NCBI GenBank assembly: GCA_015680685.1
Contig: MNCI01026517.1
Location: 213,996-277,995, forward strand
DNA length: 64,000 bases
DNA from: Gnetum montanum
Lineage: Eukaryota; Streptophyta; Gnetopsida; Gnetales; Gnetaceae
Direction: 5' to 3'
This document shows, piece by piece, positions 1 through 10,530 of the stretch. Position 1 is the stretch's first letter. Every line of letters starts with the position of its first letter. The position numbers and the translations under genes were made by a program. The notes below the pieces were generated by a model. That model worked only from the letters and a program-made list of their open reading frames with translations. It was not told the DNA's origin and ran no database searches.

Positions 1-590
1 AGTGGCTTCTACTTGGCCATTTACTTGAGGATAATATGGAAATGAGAAAGAATGTTTAATGCCAAGGTTTTTGCAAAAGGCTTTATTTTTGCACTACTAA
101 ATTGGGGTTTTTTGTCTATAACAATAGTCATAGAAGGCCAAACTTAGTTACTATACTGTCCAAGATGAATTTGCAAAGCTATTGAGATGTGGTCTTCCTA
201 AGGGAAAGAGCTTCCACCCACTTGGTGAAGTACTCAGCTGTAGTTATATTGAAACTATGCCTTATGGAAGACTTGGGTGTTATGGGCCCTATGATGTCTA
301 GTCCCCAACATTGAAAAGACCATGTGATTTTTCTGGTATATAACTTGGTAGGTTATACATGTATGAGGTTCCCATGGTGTTGACATACATCACATGTTCT
401 AACCTTAGAGATGCAATCACACTCCATATGAGGCCAGTAGTAGCCCAGTTGCCTAATTTTTTCCTCCATAGCTCTGAGAGCTATGTGCCCTCCACACAGT
501 CCCTCATGGACTTGATCAAAAAAAATTTGTGCTTCATCCCCACTAACACAAGCTAGAAATATCCCATCATAAGATCGTCAGCATAAAGCA
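1..590 (-). pseudogene. Tat-A integrase remnant, cut by the window start
   Basis: Integrase of a Tat-type Ty3/gypsy element, which would insert element cDNA into the genome. Read on the minus strand it gives a zinc-binding part with YYWPHMECD and CDVCQHHG (about 440-370), then the core start WGLDIIGPI (about 320-296) and AEYFTKWVEAL. The same stretch is present, much better preserved, on the minus strand at 63,690-64,000 (Tat-D), so the identity is secure. Stops and frameshifts break the frame around the second catalytic Asp (about 130-90), so it cannot be active. The C-terminal half and the 3' LTR lie left of the window. It follows the second RNase H directly. Confidence 0.85.
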
Positions 591-789
591 TTGCCTCCTA
601 CAAGAACATACTACCATGCTCGTTTCCATACTATGTCCTTTTGTCCAAGTGTTAGGCTGTGTGGAGGCTCACCATGTTGGAGGCATGTCTTAGCATAGTC
701 ATACCATTCTCAGGCATGTGCTGCACTTATAGACATGATGCTTACTATGTGAATGATAGGGTCAGTGCATCTCACTATCAAAGCAGGCA

Positions 790-1320
790 ACGTAGCAAAC
801 ATATGTGGTGGCATGCTTCAAGCTAATGTGGCTAATGCATCATCTATGGTGTTTTCATTGTGGGGTACATATTGCACATCTAGAGTTGCAAACTACTTTA
901 GTAAGTATTTCACCAAATCACAGTAAGGCTACAAATGTTATGCCTTGTAGGTGTAGACCTCTGTGACTTAGTTAATGACTAATTATGAATTGCTAGATTT
1001 TTGATTCCTAACTCTCAAGCTACCAAAATGCCCATAAGGAGACCCTCATTTTTTGCTACATTATTTGTGCAAATAAATTTGAAGTGATATGCGAAGGGTT
1101 GGATCTCTCTAGAGGAAAATTTGAGAACAACAGTGGCACTACCACCTTGTGGTGTTGAGGCACCGTCAAAATGTAGAGTGGCTTCGAAATTTGCAGGTGC
1201 TGGGATAATGCTACTAACTTTGTTTTTTGGAAATTCAGGTTCTATTATTTCTTGGTCATCAGTGGGTGAAGCCGTAAGTTGTGTAGCTATCGCTTGACCC
1301 TTTGTAGATGACTGCACTAC
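790..1320 (-). pseudogene. Tat-A second (archaeal-type) RNase H remnant
   Basis: Tat elements carry an extra RNase H between the canonical RNase H and integrase. Visible here are LHFDGASTPQGGSATVVL, then FKFICTNNVAKNEGLL, the usual place of a CTNN-x-AEYEAL motif with Glu changed to Lys-Asn-Glu. Further on, with several stops, come VTEVYTYKA and VPHNENTIDDALATLA, which holds the last acidic pair. The first 100 codons (1,317-1,015) are open; the rest is broken. Tat-C has the same domain at 19.64-20.25 kb. Function is inferred from the family. Confidence 0.85.
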
Positions 1321-1329
1321 GTAGTGTAG

Positions 1330-2934
1330 GTCAAATTCTGCAGTTATAGCTTTCCACTAGGCTATCCTACTACTTTCATATGTATTGGTTGTAATGGACC
1401 TAAGTATGTTATTTTTTCAAATGATATTTACATGGTTACGAAACAAATAATGAGTCCATTTTTTAAGCACGAATACTAAAGCAAGGTAATTTTTTTCTAC
1501 ATCATTATATTTTGCTTCATAAGCTATCAACACATTACTCAGGTAGTAGACAAGAATTTCAAAATCATCACCCCTATTTTAATAGAGCAAGAAAACAATG
1601 GACGTGTCTAAAGTGGCAAGATAAATGTAAAAAGGCTTATCTCTTTGTGGAGGGTAAATGGTAGGAAGATGAAGAAGTTCCTTTTTTAAGTTGTCAAATA
1701 CTTCCTATCATTGCTTTGTCCATTCAAAGTTAACTCCTTTTTTAAGCAAGTGTTTCATTGGATGTAATTTATCTATTAGCCTTGCAATAAACCTTCATAT
1801 GAATTGTACCATTCCTTGCAACTTCCTTAAGGTTTGTAGGTGGTACTAAGTTAACAATGGCTTTAACATTATCGAGATCTACACATATCCCCATTTCTAA
1901 CACTACAAAGCCTAGCATGTGTCTAGTTTTGACTTTGAAGACACATTTCTTGGGATTGAGTTGGAGGTCATGCCTACGACAACATTGAAGGACTAGGTTC
2001 AGGTCATTTGCATGATTAGGAGCTTTTTTAGATTTAACCGCTATATCATCAACATAATCATTTAGCCATTCAAAAATATAGTCACTAAAAATGTAAGTTA
2101 TTACTCATTGATATGTTGCTTCAACATCTTTTAGCCCAAAGGGCATCATTGTGTAACAGAAGGTTCCCCAAGCGATCATGAAGATAGTGGTCAGTTGATG
2201 TTCTAGGTTTATGCAGATTTGATTCTATCCTGAGAATCCATCCATGAAGGATAGTAAGGCATGGTCAACTATAGTATCAACAATTTGGTCAATACTGAGC
2301 AACGGGAAATCATCCTTAATGGTTGTCTTATTCAAATCTTGTAAGTCTATACAGATTCATATGCTACCAGTTTTCTTGGGGACAACGATGATGTTTAATA
2401 CCCAATCTGCATAATCAACTTTCCAGATGAACCCAGCTTGATAAATATTGGTGATTTTGTCATGCATAGCTAATGCAATTTCTAGTTTGATTTTGCCAGC
2501 CTTTTGTTTGACTAGTTTGATGCATGAATCTAGGATGATATTGTATTGTATTATGCATGGGTCTAAGCCTAGCATATCTTCACATGATGATGCAAACACT
2601 TTGATATTATCATTGATGAGTTTAGAGATATTTTGTTGAACCTATGGGTCTAGTAGAGATCTAAATTTTAATGTTCTCACCTTGCCTCTAGATGTAGTCA
2701 TGGAAATTTTGATAAGTGGATCCTCAGTTACATCACTGGCTTCTAAGTTTAAGGCTTGGACTAGATGTTCGAGCTAGTCCAAGGATGTTTCTAAGGATGC
2801 TATGTTGGTGTTATAAGGGGTTGGTTCGAAGTCTACAATCTCTATGTTCAAGTGTCTCATAAATCTTCCATGGGATCTTGTCAGAATTAAGGGAAAATAA
2901 AGATCATTGTGCATAGCCATTTTTCCAAGCACTC
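1330..2934 (-). pseudogene. Tat-A reverse transcriptase and canonical RNase H remnant
   Basis: Reverse transcriptase of the minus-strand Tat element. In order: the lead-in FASSCEDMLGLDPC (2,599 downwards), AGFIWKVDYADWVLN, VPKKTGSI, FMDGFSG near 2,235, MMPFGLKDVEATYQ near 2,150-2,115 and the catalytic DYVDDIA near 2,062-2,040. The canonical RNase H follows with FYIYLATLDTSIVFLL (about 1,635) and YYLSNVLIAYEAKYNDVEKN (about 1,545-1,490). Many in-frame stops are TAG or TAA where Gln is expected. Tat-C (18.1-19.6 kb) is closely similar and on the other strand. The first exon base is taken as 2,934 because a good 3' splice site lies immediately before it. Confidence 0.88.
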
Positions 2935-2948
2935 CTGCAGAAATAAGC
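2934..2948 (-). promoter_or_regulatory. Candidate 3' splice site before Tat-A pol
   Basis: On the minus strand CTTATTTCTGCAG precedes the pol-coding region: a pyrimidine-rich tract ending in CAG. Ogre-type Tat elements are known to splice out an intron between gag-pro and RT, so an acceptor here makes sense. I found no clear matching donor behind the protease near 8.8 kb, so this stays a candidate. Confidence 0.4.
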
Positions 2949-3029
2949 AAAACAAAAAGACATCAAGTGATACCTACTTAACATAGCAACATAAAGTGAA
3001 ATGTATGCAAGGTAATTATGCAATGTTAC

Positions 3030-3190
3030 AAAATTGCTAGTTTAAGTTCTTAGTGGACTATGACCATGCAAAACTATATTTCAAAATTGCCAATTTAAGG
3101 TCTTAGTGGACCATCACTATCATTATAGTGTAAAGGGAACTCCAAAATTGCTAGTTTAAGGTGATAGTAGACCATCACTATGATTATAGA
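3030..3190 (-). repeat. Tat minisatellite, upstream of pol
   Basis: Three diverged copies of a unit built on AGTTTAAGGTCTTAGTGGAC (plus-strand reading), at about 3,042, 3,090 and 3,150. The same core occurs at 8.44-8.69, 17.69-17.83, 21.53-21.73 and 62.63-63.11 kb, always in the same orientation relative to the element that carries it. Confidence 0.8.
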
Positions 3191-3257
3191 ATGAGGGGTT
3201 GAATCAAATATTAAACATTTTTTTTACATCTATGTGCTATGTTGTAGGGAAAATGGG

Positions 3258-3396
3258 ATGTCCCATGTTACATGTGGGACATGGAGCATTTCGTGTTATG
3301 TGCAGGACATAGGACATTCTATGTTACATGTGGGACATGGGGCATCCCATGTTACATGTGGGACATGGGGCATCCCATGTTACATGTGGGACAAAG
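3258..3396. repeat. 28-bp palindromic tandem repeat
   Basis: About five copies of a 28-bp unit containing CCCATGTTACATGTGGGACA, an imperfect palindrome. The last three copies are nearly identical. It lies in the region that would be intron or untranslated spacer of Tat-A. Confidence 0.85.
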
Positions 3397-3399
3397 GAA

Positions 3400-4139
3400 A
3401 TCTCAAAAAAGTAACATGTCCTATAAACTTGAAGGGTATAAATAGGAATTTACCCATAGTAAACCTATCATTTTCACTGTCAAAGCTAATAGCCCAAAGT
3501 GTAGCATGATTCAAACAAAAAGCATAGCAATTGCAGCATAACAACCAATGGGCCCATGTTTGACATCAAGACAATGGTGTGTAGGAGTGATCGTAGACAT
3601 GAAGGTCTTACCAATGTGGATGAAGGGGAGTGCACCTTGCGACAGCTCCCTAGACCATGGATTGAAGAATGGTAGTAGGCACTATTGGCCCAGTAAGCCG
3701 CTATGCTACCTTTGGTCATGTTGCGCATTTATTTTTGTTATTCTTATTTTGTTTTTATTTTTGAGTAAATATTGTTTCCACTATCTCCACCATGGCTATT
3801 ACACCCTAGCTTCCATAACTACTACAACCACTATATCATGTCTATTTCTACCATGGTGGTAGCTACCACCACAGCTATGCAATGGCTATTACTATTGCTA
3901 TTATAGCTACTACCATGGCTGTGACATTGTGAATGTGGCCACCATTACTGCAAGTGGGGAGATGTAGCTATATTTTTTTTGGATGAGGGCTTGTAGTGTT
4001 TTGGGTAATGTAGCATGCATGGGAATTTTTTTTCTTACGCTCCACTTGATGGAACAAGATAGGGGCTTCACAAACGTTGTGTTTTTCTTTACACCATATT
4101 TCCTTTGATAGCATAATTGATAGGTTATTTCACATTTTT
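3400..4139. other. Non-coding spacer of Tat-A
   Basis: No convincing coding frame. The stretch 3,780-3,960 is rich in ACCATGGC and CTACTAC words (simple-sequence-like). I see no LTR ends or conserved domains. Confidence 0.5.
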
Positions 4140-4460
4140 GGTGCTTGTTATGCTACATGGGATGTAGTTGCTACGCTGCACATAATGTAGCCACTATGAT
4201 ACATGGGGCATAGCCACTACACTATGCATGATATAGCCACAATGCTACACCAGGCGTAACTACTATGTTGTGTGTGATGTAGCTGCCATGGTGCATAGGG
4301 CGTAGTCACTACGTTGTGCATGATGCAGTCAGTACATTGCACGGGGCATAATCACTATGCTGTGTGTGATGCAACCACTACGCTACATGTGTGGGACGTA
4401 GTCGCTACACTGCTACGCTACATGTGTAGGGCATAGCCGCTACACTACTATGCTACAAGT
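4140..4460. repeat. 46-49 bp tandem array with TACGCT/GTAGC palindromic words
   Basis: About six diverged copies of a unit combining words like CTACGCTGTGCATGATG and CTACATGGGGCATAGTC. The half-sites are mutually complementary, so single strands could fold. The words resemble the hairpin units in the U3 of Tat-A (14.2-14.9 kb) and Tat-D (60.9-61.5 kb). Confidence 0.7.
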
Positions 4461-4744
4461 GATGCAACTGGTACTCTGTGGGATGAATACTTGGGAAAAT
4501 TTTGATTCGCTTGATAGTACCATGATTGTAATGTCTCATACTTAGAAAAATTTTTATACAAGGGGCTACTATGCCATAGAGTAGTGTAACTGACACTTAG
4601 AAAAAAATTTCAAACAATTTTGTAAACTACTAGTTTTGTTGTGCCATGCAGCGTTATGTTAAAACCAATCTTCATTGTAATCAAGTTAGTAGGGGTTCTA
4701 AGTTTCCTAAGTACCCCTATGGCTAATGTCCCCCCTTCCCATGC

Positions 4745-7700
4745 ATGAGTAAGGGACAAGGTGATTTGGTTTTGAGAAGGCATGCAAGAATTTTTGGAGT
4801 TCCTACAATGTCATTTAGTGTAATAGTATGGTCACACCTGTCAACTAAGATAGCGAGTGTTCTGGTTCAAATGTTATTGCCTAGGGAAAATAGAGGCATC
4901 TTGAGATTCATGACCAAAAAATCCACTGAAAAAGAAGGGTTAGGGGGCTCAAGTCAACATCCTAACTTGGATTTGGGCCATGCTTGAATTTAAGTGCTAT
5001 CATAAGTACAACACATTGTTCATCGCTCGCCATATGGGCACCTTCTTTTAGAACCCACCTTGGATTGTCTACTATGCTAGCAGGTGAGTCCTATGAAGAT
5101 ACTTATACATGTTATATCATTTAGCTTGTATATATTGGAATTCTTATTCTATTCTATGGGTTTTTAGATTTGTGATTAACAAGGATGGCCTCCATGATAA
5201 AGAGGGGGCATTAGCATTGGCTCAAATAGCCCTACAAGAGTTTTCTTCTACTGAGAATGTGCATGTCAAGGTCATAGAACAACTTGGGGCCAACTTTAAA
5301 ACCTATCCAACCAAATACACTAAGTTCTATCTAAAGTTTGAGGATCTCAGGTGGTTCGATGGTGAATGGACATCTCATTGAGTACCCACCATAGAAGAAT
5401 TTCTAGTGAAAATACCACCATTCTCCACACCATTCACCCCAGGTGAGTTAGGTTATGTGTTTATTGTCATGTGCTCTTGATTGATTGATTTTATTATTTT
5501 TTTGGCTAATTTTATTGTTGATTATTATAGTGGTAACCAAGTCCAAGGAGGTTATGGTAATCATCTTGGGACATAATGAATCCAACCTCTTCTTTAAGTA
5601 TGATAACGTTGATGAATCACAACGTTAGCTATGCAATGGGGCTCCAGTCACAATAGTTTATAAGGTCTAGGAGGTTGGACTCATGGACCTCTTTCTGGTA
5701 GTAAATCCCAGCATTCCACCTATGAAAATCCTTGTCCTTTTCGATTCTTTTATAGAAAGTGCTAACCACTTTTGCATGCGAGTCTATAATGTGTGATTGG
5801 TGTTTGAAATTACTAAAAACCTTTTTTTAGATCTTTTTGGCACCCCTTCTGATGGTTTACCTATGGGAGAGAAGATTGGCAAAGATGTAAACCATCGAGG
5901 GGACATAGAAGAATAACTGGGGATGAACAAAGATCACAAGGGAAGTTACATGAACAAGGTTAAGTTAGAGGTAGCCCAAAAAATTTACCCTATCTTCTAA
6001 GCTCATTCCTTTCCCAAGCTATTATTCCAAGGAAATATTCTTGGGGTAGAGTAGGCCTAGATCATGAGAGGTGTAATGGAAGAGGGAACATGTTATAATT
6101 GGGCTAAATACCTTTTAGAAGGCTTGCAGTCTAAAATTGTTAGGCTTCATGAAAAACTTGACAAACATTTCAATGTGCATTTTGCTTTTTTTATAGCTTT
6201 TCTATTATGGTTTGCCAAATTCTTGATGGTCTGGGAGAATGGGATCTGGGTGTTATAGGATTGTACCCAAATATTCAAGCCATGGATCTACCAGGTATTT
6301 GGCACCACTCGATCTCAGGACCTTCCTAAAGCTATTGAGGAGTCGTTTTCAATGATGATGAAGGATCAGGTGGGATCATCTTTTCAAGAACAAGATAGCC
6401 TTGGAGAGGCCCACCCCAATAACATGGCAACACAATGAGGGGGACATGCCTTATTTTGGAAACAGTGAAGTCAAAGTTCCAACTTAAGAAGCTTCATCTT
6501 GTAGAGGAGCCTCCATGTATAAGCAAGGAAAGGGGCAAAATATTACAAATCAAAGTTTGTAGTGTGCAATCTACGCTTGTTGGTGAGTATTCCTTAGCTA
6601 TCTTTCTCATTGATTTTTTCTTTTTCATGCACAAGTTGGGCTAGCATCTTAAACTTTCCTTATGTTTCATAGATGAAGAAGAGGTTTTTTCTCTTGAGGC
6701 AAAGGCCCCTACTATGGGAGAAGAGGGGGAGGCCCTTGCTACAGAGGAGGAGACCCTTACCACAAAGGAAGAAGCCCCTACCCCAAATGAACATTTTGCA
6801 TATTGTTCCCCAGAACCCAAAGGGCACATGATAGTTGAATATGCTACCATACTTTTAAGGTAGTTTGAGGAAGAAGGGCTATAGTTTGAGGCTTATGAGT
6901 TTGAAGATTTTTTTGATAGTGTGCTGATGGACGATCCCCTGACTCTCACCCCTTAGGGTTTGTTGGGTAGGAGCTTTGCACTATCATTTAGGTTACTTCT
7001 CACTTTCCCTTTTCTCTTCTTCACAATGCTAACATGCTTTATTACACAATAGGCACTACTTCTACTAAGGATCCTGAGTCTTCCTCTTCATTTAATCTAT
7101 AGCCATGGATAGAAACCCCAAATAAATTTACTTTCATGGAAGGGGTAGTTGATGATATGATTAACCACTTAAGGAAAATCGACCCCGAGATAGGTGCATT
7201 TGAATGACAACATTTTCTCTCTATGTTATTCTTTTTTTTCCATCATTTTATAATTAATGCTTCCTTATGCTTAACATAATAGCTTCTCAACTTAAGTGAG
7301 ACCCAAAATAGGTAGTTGAAGTGAATGTTGTGCATGAACTCCCTCTAGAGGTAACCAAGGTGACTCATCATGTATACGGGGAGGCAAGAAAATGTGTGCT
7401 ATACTGATCACAATTCTTTTCGGAGTGTAGAAGTGTTAATGAAGATCTATGGAAAAGCGTCTAGAAACTTGAAAAAGAGAAAGTAATTCAAGAAGTTGAG
7501 CAAGGAGATTTGTAGCCAAGGAATGAGTTCTTAATGGCTCATAACACTTCTTATGGTAGTTGGCGTATGGACGTAATCAATTATGCTAGATACTAGTCAA
7601 TTGTACGAGGAAAAAATGAGGCTACCTACAAAGTAATTGAATAATATTTGCAAATGGATATGTTGGCCAAGAAGAATTAGGATTGGAAGGATTACACTGC

Positions 7701-8308
7701 CAAAGTATATGAGTGGGGATAAGTACAAAAGAACCACAAACACATGTATAAGATGGAATGTGCTGCCTATTGCCAAAAATACCAAGATGCATCTATAGAA
7801 TGGCATACTCATGAGCTGTTTCTCAATGTAATTGGCGCTACCTAAGCCTACAATAAATTTTCCAAGCATGTAGTGGTGAGTGAATCTCCTAAGAGAGAGA
7901 TGACCTTTCCTTCTGGGGAGACCACCACTACCACCATTTCCCTAGGGCCACCTACCTCGATGACTATGAAAAAAGAAAAGATTATGGTAGCTATTACTCT
8001 AGGAGAAGAGGATTGGGCCAATTTAATGGAGGAAGAAATTTTGTGATTCCTAGAATCTAGCCTTGACAAAATACCTCCAAAGATGTATGTAGGCCCATCT
8101 TAGGTAACCAAGATTTACTTTATTGAATTTTATTTGGTGAGAGCCTTATGCATTGCCCTTTTTGACTCATTGATGCATTACTTCATTCTTGATTCATGTA
8201 GGACCAAATGAGAATGTAGGACCTAGCGGGGCAGTAGATAAAGACACCGTTGAAGATCCATATCCTGTTGAAAACATTTTTTCTTTGAAATATAACCCTT
8301 GTTGTTAG
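4745..8308 (+). pseudogene. Seven-exon gene remnant on the strand opposite Tat-A
   Basis: A multi-exon plant-style gene of unknown function, running against its host element. Introns read directly: 5,084-5,167 (AG/GTGAGT), 5,443-5,530 (AG/GTGAGT), 6,583-6,672 (G/GTGAGT), 6,958-7,052, 7,194-7,282 and 8,104-8,201 (AG/GTAACC); each ends in TAG and is 84-98 bp. Joining the exons keeps one frame across introns 1-5 (phases 2,1,1,1,1); the last junction is one base out. Exon 3 runs about 350 codons and exon 6 about 270, broken mostly by stops one C-to-T step from Gln or Arg codons, plus frameshifts near 4,960 and 6,430. Seen in it: FGTPSDGLPMGEKIG, a Glu-rich part after 6,673, and a Lys/Glu-rich probably helical stretch after 7,450. 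I do not recognise the family. Some Tat elements have an antisense ORF, which may be the parallel. Exon 1 start uncertain. It ends at TAG 8,306-8,308. Confidence 0.75.
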
Positions 8309-8439
8309 GCAATGTTGCATTCTAAGTATGGACTCAAGTTTGGACTATATATATTTGTAGTTTAATGAAACGTGAGATGCTTGTCTTATTTTCTTTTGTT
8401 AATATTTTTTGTTAATGTACTTGGACCTATTGTGTGCCC

Positions 8440-8690
8440 CATGCTCTAGTTTAAGGCCATTCTAGGCCATACAATAGTTTAAGGCCATTTCGGACCATGG
8501 ATAGTTTAAGGCCATTTCGAGCCATCGCTAGTTTAGGGCAATTCTAGGCCATGGCTAGTTTAAGGCCATTTTGAGCCATCGCTAGTTTAAGGCAATTTCA
8601 GGTCATCTCTAGTTTAAGGCCATTTTTGGCCATTGCTAGTTTAGGAACATTTTGGGCTAAGGGGTAGTTTCAGGCCATTTTAGGCCCTAG
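8440..8690 (-). repeat. Tat minisatellite, behind the protease
   Basis: About eight copies, roughly 30 bp each, of GCTAGTTTAAGGCCATTTCG with small changes. The sense-strand core (GGCCTTAAACTAGC) matches the other Tat minisatellites in the window. It separates the end of the opposite-strand gene (8,308) from the protease region. Confidence 0.85.
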
Positions 8691-8820
8691 GCAATATAGA
8701 TAGCATGAAAAGCAACATGATGTAAAATTGAAACTATACAAACAAGAAATTGTACAAAAAAAGATGTTAAAAAAATAAAAGATGCTCAAATTAACTTGGT
8801 AGTGGGCCCTAATTATGTAA

Positions 8821-9480
8821 TTATTTCCTAACATGGTGCGAGTTAGGCAAGGCATACAGCCTGGAAGACTTGAGATGATATTCTTCTAAGCTATCATCCA
8901 CCATTTGAAAGGGCAATTCAGCCCACATAGTTTCTTCATGTAAGTTGGTGATTTTGGCCAACTCAATTACTAAACATTGGATTTCAGTATCGATAGGTGA
9001 AATTTCTTCAGAGATTTCTATCTTTGATCCTTGCTCCATGTTTATATTGTTTATAGCCTAAGAGGCTACATCATCACCGAAGATCACCACCTCTCCACTT
9101 GCATAGAGTAGGTGGATTTCTGGTGTATAGGTGAGGAGAAAGACCTTAATTGGCCCAACCACAATCTTCCCAAGATCATGTTAAACTTGGGCATCTCCTC
9201 TACCACAATAAATTCTACATTTGTAGGAAACTGGTCCCCTACCACAAAATTAATAGTAATAGTTCCTTTAACCACAACATGTACCTCGTTGAATGAATTT
9301 AAATAGGAAGTCACTGTGGGATTGATTTGATCCACTAGGCCCAACTTGTCAACAATGGGGACTGAGATCACATTGGTTGCAACTCTATCATCGACATGCA
9401 CCCTAAAAATCTTGTAATGACCTACACGAATTATTATAAATATGGGAGCAGTTGTTACTTGATCCTTTTTAAGGTCAACT
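8821..9480 (-). pseudogene. Tat-A aspartic protease remnant
   Basis: Retroelement protease that would process Gag-Pol. On the minus strand an open stretch (9,401-9,084) reads VDDRVATNVISVPIVDKLGL, where VDDRVA stands in the place of the catalytic D-[ST]-G motif, so the active site looks lost. It continues with EEMPKFNMILGRLWLGQL, matching the flap/ILGR-type C-terminal signature of plant gypsy proteases. A further open stretch (9,039-8,821) with no domain I recognise follows before the minisatellite. The protease lies 3' of gag and is separated from RT by 6 kb of repeats and the opposite-strand gene. Confidence 0.75.
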
Positions 9481-10530
9481 TTAATAGTTTAATCATGGAA
9501 AATTAGATGAGTTGGCTAGGGTTCTACCACCATAGATGGAAGCATAATTGCATGGATGGCTCTCTCCTTGGTTGGCATGTTTTCACTAATAGGGATAGAT
9601 GCCAGCATACAAACCAAAGCCTAATGGTGGGCTGCGAAAGTCATTATTAAATCATACAAGATTAGCATTGTATTTTTTTGTTTCAAAGCTTGTCTAACTT
9701 GTGAAAGAACATCTAGAAATTCCTGCCCACTATCTAGTTGTTTGCCAATTTTTTCTTCTTCTATACATCCTAAAAGAAGAATCTCCCGAGGAGGAGTGGC
9801 TTTGGATTGGACAATGAGCTTTTTGGATCACGGGGCAATGGTTACATATGTGTGTCAATACCAGTGGCTTTTGATGATGAGGTCATAGGAACTGCTGACA
9901 AGGGTGTGGGCTTCAGGGGGCCCAATGTAGTGTGTTCTCTAACCAACTTATCTACTAAGTGTTCATCACATTTCCTTGGATGAGAAGGCTATGATGCAGT
10001 TCCCACCATTGGACTTTGAATAATTAGTGAATGTGTATGCTTTGGTACCCTTATAATGAATAGTGACTATGTTGTTGGGGTAGTGCATTAAGCGACATTT
10101 ACTATGAAAGGGGTAATGGGCCCCTCTAATGACATCTTAATGAAAAAATGGGATTATTTATAAAGTGTTGTTGAAACCTCAGCCCTTTGAGAAAGCACAT
10201 GAACCAAAAATGACTTGTTTGTGGACTCAATATTATCATCAATGCTAATAGCATTGATAGTATAGCCTACACTATTGGTGTTCAATGGGTCTTTGTAAAC
10301 ATTCATCGACTAGTTTTCAGGTGGGATAGGACTAGTTTCATCGAGAACCAGCTTACCTTGATCAATCATGCATTGAACATCATCTTTTAATCCTAGGAAA
10401 TAGTTATTATCATGACCACACAATTGGTGATAGTTACAGAAGGAGGCTCATTAGGTGTGGCTACAAAGGAGTCATGAAGTAGTTCACAATATCTCTCGTG
10501 CCACTTATGGGCCTCTACTAACATTTTCTT
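9481..10530 (-). other. Broken gag-protease linker of Tat-A
   Basis: Lies between recognisable gag and protease on the minus strand. All frames have multiple stops. There is no separate gene here, and the position makes it decayed gag-pro linker. Confidence 0.5.
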
